Shown here: piece by piece, positions 50,279 to 59,110 of the stretch
Numbering within the stretch: the stretch's first letter is position 1
Layout: every line of letters starts with the position of its first letter
NCBI RefSeq assembly: GCF_027980145.1
Contig: NZ_JAMZNK010000002.1
Location: 124,001 to 188,000, forward strand
Source of the DNA: Flavobacterium azizsancarii
GTDB taxonomy: Bacteria > Bacteroidota > Bacteroidia > Flavobacteriales > Flavobacteriaceae
Length of the DNA: 64,000 bases
Reading direction: 5' to 3'
Made by a program: the position numbers and the translations under genes
The notes under the pieces: model-generated
Told to the model about the DNA's origin: nothing
The model's input: only the letters and a program-made list of their open reading frames with translations
The model's database searches: none

Positions 50279-50988
50279 TTTTTAGCAATTATCCATTGGT
50301 AACGAAAAGCCCATTTCCAGTTTATGGTATAGTTTTTTAAATTCAGTTTTTTAGAGAAGTCTTCCAGTTCTTTTTTCTTGAATCCTCTCAAAATAGACAC
50401 AAGTCCATCTTCACGAGACATCCTGTTTAAATTAAAAACAGCACATACTTTTTCAAAAAGGCGGTATGCTAATTTACTGCGATGCAGGTCATTAATGATT
50501 ACGCCAACTTGAGCATTGCTATTAAAGGTAGTAATTATATCTATTATTTGCTCATTAGTAAAATGGTGCAGGGTTAGAGTACATAAAACAATATCATATT
50601 TCAGAGTACGAAAATCATCATTAAAAATATCGAAACATTGATATTCGATATTAGGAAATTCAGTCGACAATGTTTTAGCATAATTCACCGTATAAGCATT
50701 TGCATCTATACCAATAAGCTTAAAATTTAGATTATTTTTCTGTCCGTATTTCGCCAGCATGCGCAACATATCGCCATTGCCGCAACCAATGTCAGCAATT
50801 ACTATTGGCTGTCTTGTATTGGCAATTTTTAGTAATCGTTTTATTCCGTGAAGCGTAAGTTTATTACCGCCTAATAATCGATTAATGCTGGCGATTTTAT
50901 CCAATGCATCACGTAATTCTTTTCCCTGAAGAAAAAAATCATCCATGATCTCCGTTTCCTGTGTTCTATATTTTGTATCTACAGCCAT
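50275..50988 (-). CDS. SAM-dependent methyltransferase of the PKS cluster
   Basis: A 237-residue class I methyltransferase. The SAM-binding motif is VIADIGCGNGDMLRMLAKYG (about 57-76), with the following acidic residue in LIGIDANAYTV and the LCTLTLHHFT post-motif. It overlaps the PKS gene and starts directly after the FAD oxidoreductase stop. It probably methylates the polyketide product on carbon or oxygen, as SrsB does in the Streptomyces alkylresorcinol pathway. Confidence 0.92.
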   Translation of the reverse strand: MAVDTKYRTQETEIMDDFFLQGKELRDALDKIASINRLLGGNKLTLHGIKRLLKIANTRQPIVIADIGCGNGDMLRMLAKYGQKNNLNFKLIGIDANAYTVNYAKTLSTEFPNIEYQCFDIFNDDFRTLKYDIVLCTLTLHHFTNEQIIDIITTFNSNAQVGVIINDLHRSKLAYRLFEKVCAVFNLNRMSREDGLVSILRGFKKKELEDFSKKLNLKNYTINWKWAFRYQWIIAKK

Positions 50989-52125
50989 TTAATTGATTAC
51001 TATTGATTTGCCGTGTGTTTGTTTAATGATCGTGGGTAATAGTGCAGGCAAAGCTACCGTAATGGCAACCAGGGCATTTGTGATCGTTTTGTTTCTTAAT
51101 ACTTTTGCCAGGATTCTCCCCATAAATAAACGTTTGCCAAAATGTTTTTTCCATTGTTCTCTATAACCATTTTCTAATGCTTCTCTCGATTGTATCTTAC
51201 CGGAGTAATAATCAAGCACCTGTTCTGAAGCTATTTTTGCACTATGAATCGCCATTGCCATTCCGTTACCACATAAAGGGTGAATAAGTCCAGCGGTATC
51301 GCCAATCATCAATATGTGGTTTTCTACAGCTTGTTTTTTATCAAAAGAAATTTGACTTATCGTTAATGGTTTATCAAAAAGAAGCGTACTGTTTTCTAAA
51401 ATAGCCTTAAGATGTTTGTTTTTATAAAGTACATTAAGCTGATATTCTTCAATATTTTTGTATTGTTTAAAAGTGGCATAATCGGCGAGATAACAAATGT
51501 TTATAATGTTATTTTCTACCTTAGAAACACCGCAATAACCACCTTTAAAATTATGCAGCGCCACCACATCATTAGGGAATTCGCTGTAGTAATGTGCTTT
51601 AACGGCTAACCACGGCGACTTTTTTATAAAAAAATCACGGGATAATACCTGATCTATATTAGAGCGTTTCCCAAAAGCACCTAATACTATTTTTGATGAT
51701 AAAACTTGGTCAGGAGTTGTAATGGTAAACAAATCATTATCGAAAGAAACGTCATTTACCATTTCTTTAATAATGACACAGCCGTTTGAGATTGCTTTTT
51801 GATATAAAAAATTATCCAGTTGATATCTGCTAATGCCAAAACCGCCTAACGGAAGATTTGCCGAGGCGACTTTTCCCTTTGAGGTACTAAACTCAAATTT
51901 GCTGATGTTTGCAGGGTGTAATTTAGAGATCTCGATATCAAGCCATTTAAGATAAGGCAGAATTTCGTTAGAGACATATTCACCACATACTTTATGGCGA
52001 GGATAAGATGATTTTTCTATTAATGTCACTGACAATCCTTTCTGAGATAGATGTAGAGCACTTGCTAAACCGGCAAGACCACCGCCTATAATTACTACAT
52101 CTGAATTTGTTCTCATACTAAGCAA
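50989..52125 (-). CDS. FAD-dependent oxidoreductase (GGR/hydroxylase type)
   Basis: A 378-residue flavoprotein. The FAD-binding VVIIGGGLAGLASALHLSQKG is at about 9-29, then the CGEYVSNEILPYL segment, and MIGDTAGLIHPLCGNGMAMA (about 271-290) is the second FAD motif. It belongs to the geranylgeranyl-reductase/PHBH-like superfamily. It is the first gene of the cluster. By comparison with SrsC it may hydroxylate the aromatic ring to a quinone, but a reductase role is also possible. Confidence 0.9.
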   Translation of the reverse strand: MLSMRTNSDVVIIGGGLAGLASALHLSQKGLSVTLIEKSSYPRHKVCGEYVSNEILPYLKWLDIEISKLHPANISKFEFSTSKGKVASANLPLGGFGISRYQLDNFLYQKAISNGCVIIKEMVNDVSFDNDLFTITTPDQVLSSKIVLGAFGKRSNIDQVLSRDFFIKKSPWLAVKAHYYSEFPNDVVALHNFKGGYCGVSKVENNIINICYLADYATFKQYKNIEEYQLNVLYKNKHLKAILENSTLLFDKPLTISQISFDKKQAVENHILMIGDTAGLIHPLCGNGMAMAIHSAKIASEQVLDYYSGKIQSREALENGYREQWKKHFGKRLFMGRILAKVLRNKTITNALVAITVALPALLPTIIKQTHGKSIVIN

Positions 52126-52292
52126 TTTAGCTATTATATCTCAAATAGTATATACATATTGTTAAAATTACCTTGATTTCTTAGTAAAAAAATATGTTTG
52201 TGAATAATTATTTACTACAAAGATCATAAACTGAGCAGTTTCCTGAATTACATAATTTTCTTTGATGCTTATAGAATTACTGTCTTAAAATA

Positions 52293-52328
52293 AAAAAACG
52301 GGAAGCAGAAGCGTTCCCGTTTTTTGTT
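52293..52328. terminator. Terminator downstream of the DoxD-like gene
   Basis: AAAAAACGGGAA (52293-52304) pairs with TTCCCGTTTTTT (52314-52325), with a 9-base loop. It separates the DoxD transcription unit from the PKS cluster that starts 170 bases further on. The remaining sequence up to 52126 is AT-rich with no clear promoter match. Confidence 0.88.
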
Positions 52329-52331
52329 TAA

Positions 52332-53336
52332 TTATAAATGCGCGGTCCAGACAAGACCACTTATATCTGTTAGTGTTAGTGTATAATGCCCGTTTTGAAG
52401 GTTGGGCTGACCAAATATCGGAATCCGAATTGTTGCTTTTGCTCCAAGCGGAATAATTAAACTATGTGCTCCAGGTTTTATTTTTGCTACATAGTGATTG
52501 TTTATCGTTTTAGGAGATAGTTTGGCTAAATCACTTCCGTTCAATTGCAAAAGATAGTTATCGGCAGCATCCTGTAGAGAAATTCCAATCAGGAACGAGC
52601 CATACACATCAACGCCTTCTACACGAAAAACCTCAAAGCTTATTTCATTTCTATCTATTTTTAAGTTGCTGATTTCAAGTTTAGGTTTTACTGATTTATT
52701 ATGAAGAGTGCCAAAAACACCACCATGAAAATATTGGTTGGTAAATAAAGTAAGCCCTATAATAAAAACAACTACCGCCAGAAGAATTCGTTTATAAGGC
52801 AATAAATTCAATTCTCCCGAACCCAATATTTTAAACCATTTTGTTTGTGTAAAACGAAGATTCTTTTGCATAAAATAAGCATCCAGAGAAAGGTAACTGC
52901 TGCCCGTTAAGAACAAAGTAAATCCTGAAGCCAGTCCTAAAATCCCAATTTGCCATTCGTCCAGACAGGTAGTTCCGATCCAGCCCGAAGCCAGTAAAAT
53001 ACCAAATGCCAATAAGAAAATTCCAATACTCATAAGTCGGGTAAAAAGCCCCAGAATCATTGCCAGACCAACAATCCCTTCAATAATAGTAAAAGCTACC
53101 ATATTGATCCATAAAGCATCAGGATGTGTGACTAAATATTCTATGACTGGTTTTATTCCAAGAGCATTAGGTAAAAAATGATTGAATTTTTCTCCAATAT
53201 AACCAGCTTCGTCCTGAATTAATTTATTTTCGAGAACAAGTCGCCTCCAAAAGGCAGAAAAATAAGTCCAGCCCACAACCAGACGCAAGGCTAAAGCAGC
53301 TATAGAAGCGGCATTAAAAGTTTTTTGATGTTGCAT
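52332..53336 (-). CDS. DoxD-DoxA-like membrane protein (TQO family)
   Basis: A 334-residue inner-membrane protein. Residues 1-165 match DoxX/DoxD with four membrane helices (LALRLVVGWTYFSAFWRRL; MVAFTIIEGIVGLAMILGLF; IGIFLLAFGILLASGWIG; ILGLASGFTLFLTGSSYLS), followed by a fifth helix near 185. The C-terminal 130 residues, outside the membrane, correspond to the DoxA subunit of thiosulfate:quinone oxidoreductase and end FGQPNLQNGHYTLTLTD. Fusion of the two subunits is known in this family. The electron donor here is not certain. Confidence 0.85.
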   Translation of the reverse strand: MQHQKTFNAASIAALALRLVVGWTYFSAFWRRLVLENKLIQDEAGYIGEKFNHFLPNALGIKPVIEYLVTHPDALWINMVAFTIIEGIVGLAMILGLFTRLMSIGIFLLAFGILLASGWIGTTCLDEWQIGILGLASGFTLFLTGSSYLSLDAYFMQKNLRFTQTKWFKILGSGELNLLPYKRILLAVVVFIIGLTLFTNQYFHGGVFGTLHNKSVKPKLEISNLKIDRNEISFEVFRVEGVDVYGSFLIGISLQDAADNYLLQLNGSDLAKLSPKTINNHYVAKIKPGAHSLIIPLGAKATIRIPIFGQPNLQNGHYTLTLTDISGLVWTAHL

Positions 53337-53366
53337 TTTATAAAATTTTAAAAAATAATAATTGTT

Positions 53367-53783
53367 TTAAGCAAGGCATGAAGCAACCGGCGGGGCAATT
53401 TTTAGATTTTTAAAGACTATAAAAAGAGCAGGATAATGAATAGAACTCTTTTCGAATTCGAATCCAGGATGAATTTGTAATGAATAGGAAAGTAAGTTTT
53501 CCTGTATTTGAAAACGAAATACTTGCAATCCCGGAATTACTGGTGACTGAGGTATCGAAAAGGATTTTTTGTAAACAGTGCTTTTCTGAATTATATGAAC
53601 GCTACAAGATCCCTGAACAGGCAAGGAGGTAAGACTTTTTTGAGAAATTTCTACAGATTCGATTCCCGCAAGATGCAGGACAGATTTTTTGACATGGCAA
53701 TGAGAAAAAGCGTAGATCAAACCCACAACCAGCAAAAGCTGCTTGAAATAACCAAGGAAAAGAGTTGGGGTTTTTAATTTCAT
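53367..53783 (-). CDS. Small hypothetical protein, membrane or exported
   Basis: A protein of about 138 residues with an N-terminal hydrophobic segment (YFKQLLLVVGLIYAFSHC). A region follows that looks like strands, with Cys residues (CSVHIIQKS) and a final APPVASC. I do not recognise the family. Met10 of the longer frame (53783) is the better start because the hydrophobic segment then lies close to the N-terminus. It lies 30 bases before the DoxD-like gene, and the two are likely cotranscribed. Confidence 0.65.
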   Translation of the reverse strand: MKLKTPTLFLGYFKQLLLVVGLIYAFSHCHVKKSVLHLAGIESVEISQKSLTSLPVQGSCSVHIIQKSTVYKKSFSIPQSPVIPGLQVFRFQIQENLLSYSLQIHPGFEFEKSSIHYPALFIVFKNLKIAPPVASCLA

Positions 53784-54167
53784 TTTATAAAAATAGTATT
53801 TAAAAAACACTTACGCCACTTTTTTTATAATGTTAACACCATCAAAGTTCCGGTTATGCTTCCGAATTAGAAAGAGAGAAACGGAATCTGCGGATTTACG
53901 AAGCAATATAGAAAACTGTTTTTTTAGTAGAATAAAGTCAGTTATCCTTTATTTTGATTCAATATATTTTTTGTCGAATTATAGCGATTATGCCATTAGG
54001 AAAATGTACCATTTCAGAAATTACGCGGTTGTACTATAATAATGATTATATTTATTGTAGGATTAATTTACCTATAACCAGTACTAATCCAGGGGATATC
54101 TAGTATAAATATCGTTTAAAGTTATATTTTAAGTAGCCAGTAATAATCAATTAACAACTTAGTAGTT
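53784..54167. other. Gap of about 380 bases, nothing recognised
   Basis: AT-rich divergent region between the small DoxD-associated gene and the lipase gene. No convincing gene, terminator or consensus promoter was seen. Confidence 0.5.
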
Positions 54168-55271
54168 ATGAAATTTTTTAAATTATTATTAGTAATCGTA
54201 TGTTTTTTATTTTCTATGGCCTATAGTAATGCGCAGGATTTAAAACCCGGGTTTGATAAAGAAGAATATAGGGAGTTGATTTATATCGCTGCTCAATCGA
54301 CGGAATCTCCGGAAAAAGCTAAGACAATCCCTCAACCTGAACACTCAAAACTAATATACAGAAGCAAACCAATTGGCTTAGACAATCTATGGGAATTATG
54401 GCTCAAAGATGGTAATACAGCTGTGTTATGCACCAGAGGAACTACTGAAAAAAGCGAAAGCTGGCTTGCGAATCTTTATGCGGCAATGACTCCGGCAAAA
54501 GGAGAATTGAAAATATCTAATACCGATACTTTTAAATATGAATTGTCAGACAATAAAAATGCGGCCGTTCATACTGGATATCTTTTAAGTACCGCTTTTA
54601 TTTCTAAAGAAATGGTTCCAAAAATTGATTCCTGTTACAAAGCAGGAATTAAGAATTTCATAATTATGGGACATAGTCAGGGTGGAGGCATAAGTTATTT
54701 GCTGACGGCTCATTTTTATAATTTGCAAAGCAAAGGAGTTTTACCGGCTGATATTCGTTTTAAAACCTATTGTAGTGCAGCTCCTAAACCCGGAAATTTA
54801 TATTTTGCCTATGATTACGAAAACAAGACCCAAAATGGCTGGGCATACAATGTTGTGAGTGCTGTAGATTGGGTTCCTCAAACTCCTTTTTCAGTCGAAA
54901 TGCCGGACGATTTACCCGTTGTAAGTCCAGTGGCAATGCTGGAAGAAACAATAAAAAAACAATCTTTTTTTAAAAGAATGTTCTTAAATATGGTATACGG
55001 CAAACTCACTAATCCATCACTTAAAACGGTTAAGACATATCAAAAATTATTAGGGCAGGAAATGGCAAAAAGAGTACAAAAAATTCTACCGGAATTTGTT
55101 CCTCCTAAATTTTATAATAGCAATAATTATGTTCGAACAGGTACTACTATTGTACTTTATCCAAATGACAATGACGAGAATTATTATAAAAAATTCCCTA
55201 ATGACAGTAAAGATTTAATGATACATCATTCTTTTCCTCCATACTTGTATCTTTTAGACCAACTTAAATAG
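54168..55271 (+). CDS. Exported class 3 lipase
   Basis: A 367-residue protein with a signal peptide (FKLLLVIVCFLFSMAYSNAQ, cleaved about residue 23) and an alpha/beta-hydrolase fold of the Lipase_3 family. The nucleophile elbow is MGHSQGGG (about residue 167-174), preceded by a conserved VLCTRGTTE segment. YCSAAPKPGN and a late His (IHHSFPPY) could complete the triad. It hydrolyses an ester outside the cytoplasm. It is monocistronic. Confidence 0.88.
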   Translation: MKFFKLLLVIVCFLFSMAYSNAQDLKPGFDKEEYRELIYIAAQSTESPEKAKTIPQPEHSKLIYRSKPIGLDNLWELWLKDGNTAVLCTRGTTEKSESWLANLYAAMTPAKGELKISNTDTFKYELSDNKNAAVHTGYLLSTAFISKEMVPKIDSCYKAGIKNFIIMGHSQGGGISYLLTAHFYNLQSKGVLPADIRFKTYCSAAPKPGNLYFAYDYENKTQNGWAYNVVSAVDWVPQTPFSVEMPDDLPVVSPVAMLEETIKKQSFFKRMFLNMVYGKLTNPSLKTVKTYQKLLGQEMAKRVQKILPEFVPPKFYNSNNYVRTGTTIVLYPNDNDENYYKKFPNDSKDLMIHHSFPPYLYLLDQLK

Positions 55272-55295
55272 CGATATTAAGCATTGCAAAATTAG

Positions 55296-55332
55296 AAAAC
55301 AGAACGGTTAAGTATAATTGTTCTGTTTTTTT
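55296..55332 (+). terminator. Terminator after the lipase gene
   Basis: AAAACAGAAC (55296-55305) pairs with GTTCTGTTTT (55320-55329), then more T. The gap to the SusC gene is 756 bases in all; apart from this and the promoter below it is AT-rich, with no gene seen. Confidence 0.85.
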
Positions 55333-55893
55333 TGTGCCTTATTGTTTCAGAAATGTGCAATGCCTAATTCTTTTCAATTTATCAGAACAGATTAAATCCT
55401 ATAGTAATAACTTCAATACTAACAGGTCCTTAAATCCCGTACAACAAGCCTGTTTGCAATAACTATTTCCAAAGTTAGAATTGTGTTTTAACTACATTAA
55501 GATACAAAGCTAAAAAGCGAATAAGCCCTGTAAAACGTCTTGTTTTGGACAACCGATTGTTTTTTTTAAGCGTTCTCCTGACTATTGTTTTATTCTTTAT
55601 AAATGGGGAATAAATTTGTTATATATAATGTTTTTCAAACTCGTATTGTATTTTTAGCACGTTTTTCTTCTAATTTTTAATTTTTTAAGAGCTGTAAATT
55701 TAAAATAATTATGAAATGCTTTCTTTTATGTTTTTTTTACTGTTTTTCTAAATTGCCTGTTAAATCAAAAAAATAATTATCTTATTTGTTTAATTTTTAG
55801 AATAATACTTATTTTTTTAACTTTAAAAATAAGTATAGTGTATTATTATGGGTCGATTTTTTTGTAATATGTAAAAATAAATAACACAACCGA

Positions 55894-55923
55894 TTGCGTA
55901 TTATTTAAATTTATTTACTTTTG
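55894..55923 (+). promoter_or_regulatory. Promoter of the SusC/SusD operon
   Basis: TTG (55894-55896), 19 bases, then TACTTTTG (55916-55923). This is a full match to the Flavobacterium promoter consensus, placed about 105 bases before the SusC start. Confidence 0.65.
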
Positions 55924-56027
55924 TTTCATTCGTTAGAATTTTAGTAGGAACTGACTATCGAAAAAAGATGTTCTTATTGTTTAATGAAACTTACTAACCA
56001 AAGTATTAACCAACTAAATTAATTTCT

Positions 56028-59000
56028 ATGATTAACTTTTTTATTATTAAAAAAACAAAACTCTTAAATTGTTTTGGGTTTTTATGCCTGATGTTTTTGT
56101 TTTCGCAAAACACCTCGGCACAAACCACAGTAACTGGAATCGTTTCTGACAGCAACGGTCCTATACCGGGAGCTAATGTGAGTATTAAAGGCACTAAAAC
56201 GGGTGTCATTACAGGTTTTGACGGGAATTATTCTATTGCAAATGTGCCTAATAATGCTGTTTTAATTTTTAGTTTTTTAGGTTTAACGAATAAAGAAATT
56301 GCTGTTCAGGGCAAAAATAATATCAATGTGGTGCTCGAAGAAAACTTAAGCAATCTTCAGGAAGTGGTTGTGATAGGGTACGGTGCACAGCGCAAAGAAG
56401 CTGTAACGGGTTCTGTTGCTTCTATAACCGGAGATGATTTGAGGGAAGTTCCGGGAGCCAATATTACGCAGGCTTTGCAAGGGAGAATTGCGGGGGTCGA
56501 AATGACACAAACCTCATCAAAACCGGGTGCTTCAATGCAAATCAGAATTCGTGGTACGCGCTCACTTAATGCGAGCAATGATCCGCTGGTAGTTCTTGAC
56601 GGTATTCCTTTTGCGGGATCAATTGGTGATATTAATCCAACGGATATTAAAAGCGTTGACATCCTTAAAGATGCTTCGGCTACTGCGATTTACGGATCTC
56701 GTGGTGCAAATGGGGTTATATTAGTAACCACCAATAAAGGTAAAAAAGGACAAAAGGCAAGATTTACTTTTGATAATTATTACGGTTTGAAAAGTGTATT
56801 TGCCCGCTACCCAATGATGGACGGCGAGAAATTTGTAAAGCTTCGTACAGCCGCAGGAATTTATACCAATGGTTTAGACGAATCTAATACTACAAATACA
56901 GACTGGCAGGATTTATTTTACGGAACGGGTATGGTTACAAGTAATGATTTTGGAGTGTCCGGCGGAACAGAAAACGGTTCTTATAATTTTGGTATCGGAC
57001 ATTATAAAGACGAAGCAGTTATTCCGGGTCAGGATTACGAGCGTATTTCACTGCGTGCTTCTGTAGATCAGGAAATAGGCAGGTCTTTTCGCTTTGGTAT
57101 TACTACAAATAATAATTATTCGATTACCAACGGAAGTAATTTGTCAATGTATGGTGTACTGAACAGTTCGCCAATAGCGAATCCTTACAATCCGGATGGC
57201 TCTTTAAAAAGAGTAATTGAGATGCCGTTGGACCAGCAATGGGTTTATACCAGAGAAAGTGTAGAGAATCTGGGAGATAAATGGATCAACCAGACCAGAG
57301 CGTTCGGTTCTTATAATAATATCTATGGCGAGGTGAAGATTCCCGGAATAGAAGGTTTAAAATACCGTGCCAATGTAGGTCTTAATTTCCGCATGACGGA
57401 TTCGGGAAGTTACACGGGCGAAGGTGTTTTTAGTGCAACGCCTACTACGCCTTCAACTGCTAATATAGGACATTCACTAACTACCAACTGGGTGCTTGAA
57501 AATCTATTGACATATGATCGTACTTTCTCAGAAAAACACAAAATAAATGTGGTTGGATTGTATTCTGCAGAACAAACTTCTTTCAACAGTTCGTCTGTAT
57601 CGGCAAGAGATATTCCTTCAGATGCTTTTCAATTTTATAATTTAGGACATGCAGCAGGTGAAATCACAATTAACCCCAACGATCAAAATTATTACAAAAG
57701 TGGCTTGATGTCCTGGATGGGGCGCGCGATGTATTCGTATGACAACCGCTATATGATAACGGCTACGGTACGTTCTGATGCTTCTTCTAGGTTGGCAGAC
57801 GGGCATAAATGGAATACTTATCCGGCAGTATCGGTGGGATGGAATGTTAAAAATGAATCATTCTTAAAAGAGGTTGGATTTCTGGACGCCTTAAAACTTC
57901 GTGTGGGTTATGGAGAAACGTCAAACCAATCGATTAATCCTTATGCAACACTTGGACGTTTGAGCACTAGACCATACAATTTTGGTACTGATTACGCTGT
58001 TGGATATTATGTGTCTGAATTGCCTAACCCGAATTTAGGTTGGGAATATTCTTCGACATGGAACTACGGACTGGATTTTTCTATCTTAAAAAATCGTTTG
58101 TCAGCGACTGTAGAGTATTATGTAACAGATACAAAAGATATTTTGCTGGGTGTTAATCTTCCAAGTACATCCGGGGTAACAAGTTATACAGGAAATATAG
58201 GACAGTCTCAGAATAAAGGTATCGAATTTTCATTAAACGGTGTCATATTAGACAATGCCGGTGGCTGGACTTGGGAAGCAGGAGTTAATTTCTATTCTAA
58301 TAAAAACAAATTAGTAGCATTGGCTTCAGGACAAGACAGGGACGAAAGCAACTGGTGGTTTGTGGGCAAGCCAATCAATGTAATTTATGATTATGAAAAA
58401 ATTGGACTTTGGCAGCAAGGAGATGCTAACTTAACAAAATACGAACCGGGAGGAAATGCGGGAATGATTAAAGTAAAATATACGGGAGATTTTAATGCAG
58501 ATGGAAGTCCAACAAGACAAATAGGACCAGAGGACAGACAGGTAATGAAAGTTGATCCTGATTTTCAGGGCGGTTTTAATACTCGTGTAGCGTACAAAGG
58601 ATTCGATTTAACAGCAGTTGGAGCTTTCCAGAGCGGAGGTATTTTAATCAGTACACTTTATTCTTCGTCTGGTTATCTTAATATGTTGAGTGGGCGCAGA
58701 GGAAATGTTGATGTAGATTACTGGACACCGGAAAATACAGATGCCAAATATCCAAAACCGGGTGGTATTGCAAGCGGTGATAATCCGAAATACGGTTCTA
58801 CTTTAGGATATTTTGATGCGTCGTATTTAAAAATTCGTACCATTTCGTTGGGTTATAATTTCAAACAGAAATTTATTGAAGATGCAGGATTGCAAAAATT
58901 CCGTATTTACTGTACCATACAAAATCCATTTGTTATGTTTTCGCCTTACCACAAAGAGTCAGGAATGGATCCTGAAACAAACTCATACGGTGATGAGAAT

Positions 59001-59099
59001 GCTGCGGTAACCACTGAGTATAAAAAACGTTTACTGACTTTAGGAACGAATACTCCGGCAACACGTAACTTCTTGATTGGTTTTAATTTAACATTTTAA
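56028..59099 (+). CDS. SusC/RagA TonB-linked outer-membrane protein
   Basis: A 1023-residue SusC-type transporter. Signal peptide to about 34 (FLFSQNTSAQ), then a carboxypeptidase-regulatory domain (about 36-115; GPIPGANVSIKGT, VITGFDGNYSI), then the plug with EVVVIGYGAQRKEAVTGSV, RIRGTRSLNASNDPLVVLDG and AIYGSRGANGVILVTT. The barrel ends in Phe. It imports a nutrient bound by the SusD lipoprotein encoded 11 bases downstream. No glycosidase is nearby, so the substrate (glycan, peptide or other) is unknown. Confidence 0.96.
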   Translation: MINFFIIKKTKLLNCFGFLCLMFLFSQNTSAQTTVTGIVSDSNGPIPGANVSIKGTKTGVITGFDGNYSIANVPNNAVLIFSFLGLTNKEIAVQGKNNINVVLEENLSNLQEVVVIGYGAQRKEAVTGSVASITGDDLREVPGANITQALQGRIAGVEMTQTSSKPGASMQIRIRGTRSLNASNDPLVVLDGIPFAGSIGDINPTDIKSVDILKDASATAIYGSRGANGVILVTTNKGKKGQKARFTFDNYYGLKSVFARYPMMDGEKFVKLRTAAGIYTNGLDESNTTNTDWQDLFYGTGMVTSNDFGVSGGTENGSYNFGIGHYKDEAVIPGQDYERISLRASVDQEIGRSFRFGITTNNNYSITNGSNLSMYGVLNSSPIANPYNPDGSLKRVIEMPLDQQWVYTRESVENLGDKWINQTRAFGSYNNIYGEVKIPGIEGLKYRANVGLNFRMTDSGSYTGEGVFSATPTTPSTANIGHSLTTNWVLENLLTYDRTFSEKHKINVVGLYSAEQTSFNSSSVSARDIPSDAFQFYNLGHAAGEITINPNDQNYYKSGLMSWMGRAMYSYDNRYMITATVRSDASSRLADGHKWNTYPAVSVGWNVKNESFLKEVGFLDALKLRVGYGETSNQSINPYATLGRLSTRPYNFGTDYAVGYYVSELPNPNLGWEYSSTWNYGLDFSILKNRLSATVEYYVTDTKDILLGVNLPSTSGVTSYTGNIGQSQNKGIEFSLNGVILDNAGGWTWEAGVNFYSNKNKLVALASGQDRDESNWWFVGKPINVIYDYEKIGLWQQGDANLTKYEPGGNAGMIKVKYTGDFNADGSPTRQIGPEDRQVMKVDPDFQGGFNTRVAYKGFDLTAVGAFQSGGILISTLYSSSGYLNMLSGRRGNVDVDYWTPENTDAKYPKPGGIASGDNPKYGSTLGYFDASYLKIRTISLGYNFKQKFIEDAGLQKFRIYCTIQNPFVMFSPYHKESGMDPETNSYGDENAAVTTEYKKRLLTLGTNTPATRNFLIGFNLTF

Positions 59100-59110
59100 A
59101 AAAGAAAAAA

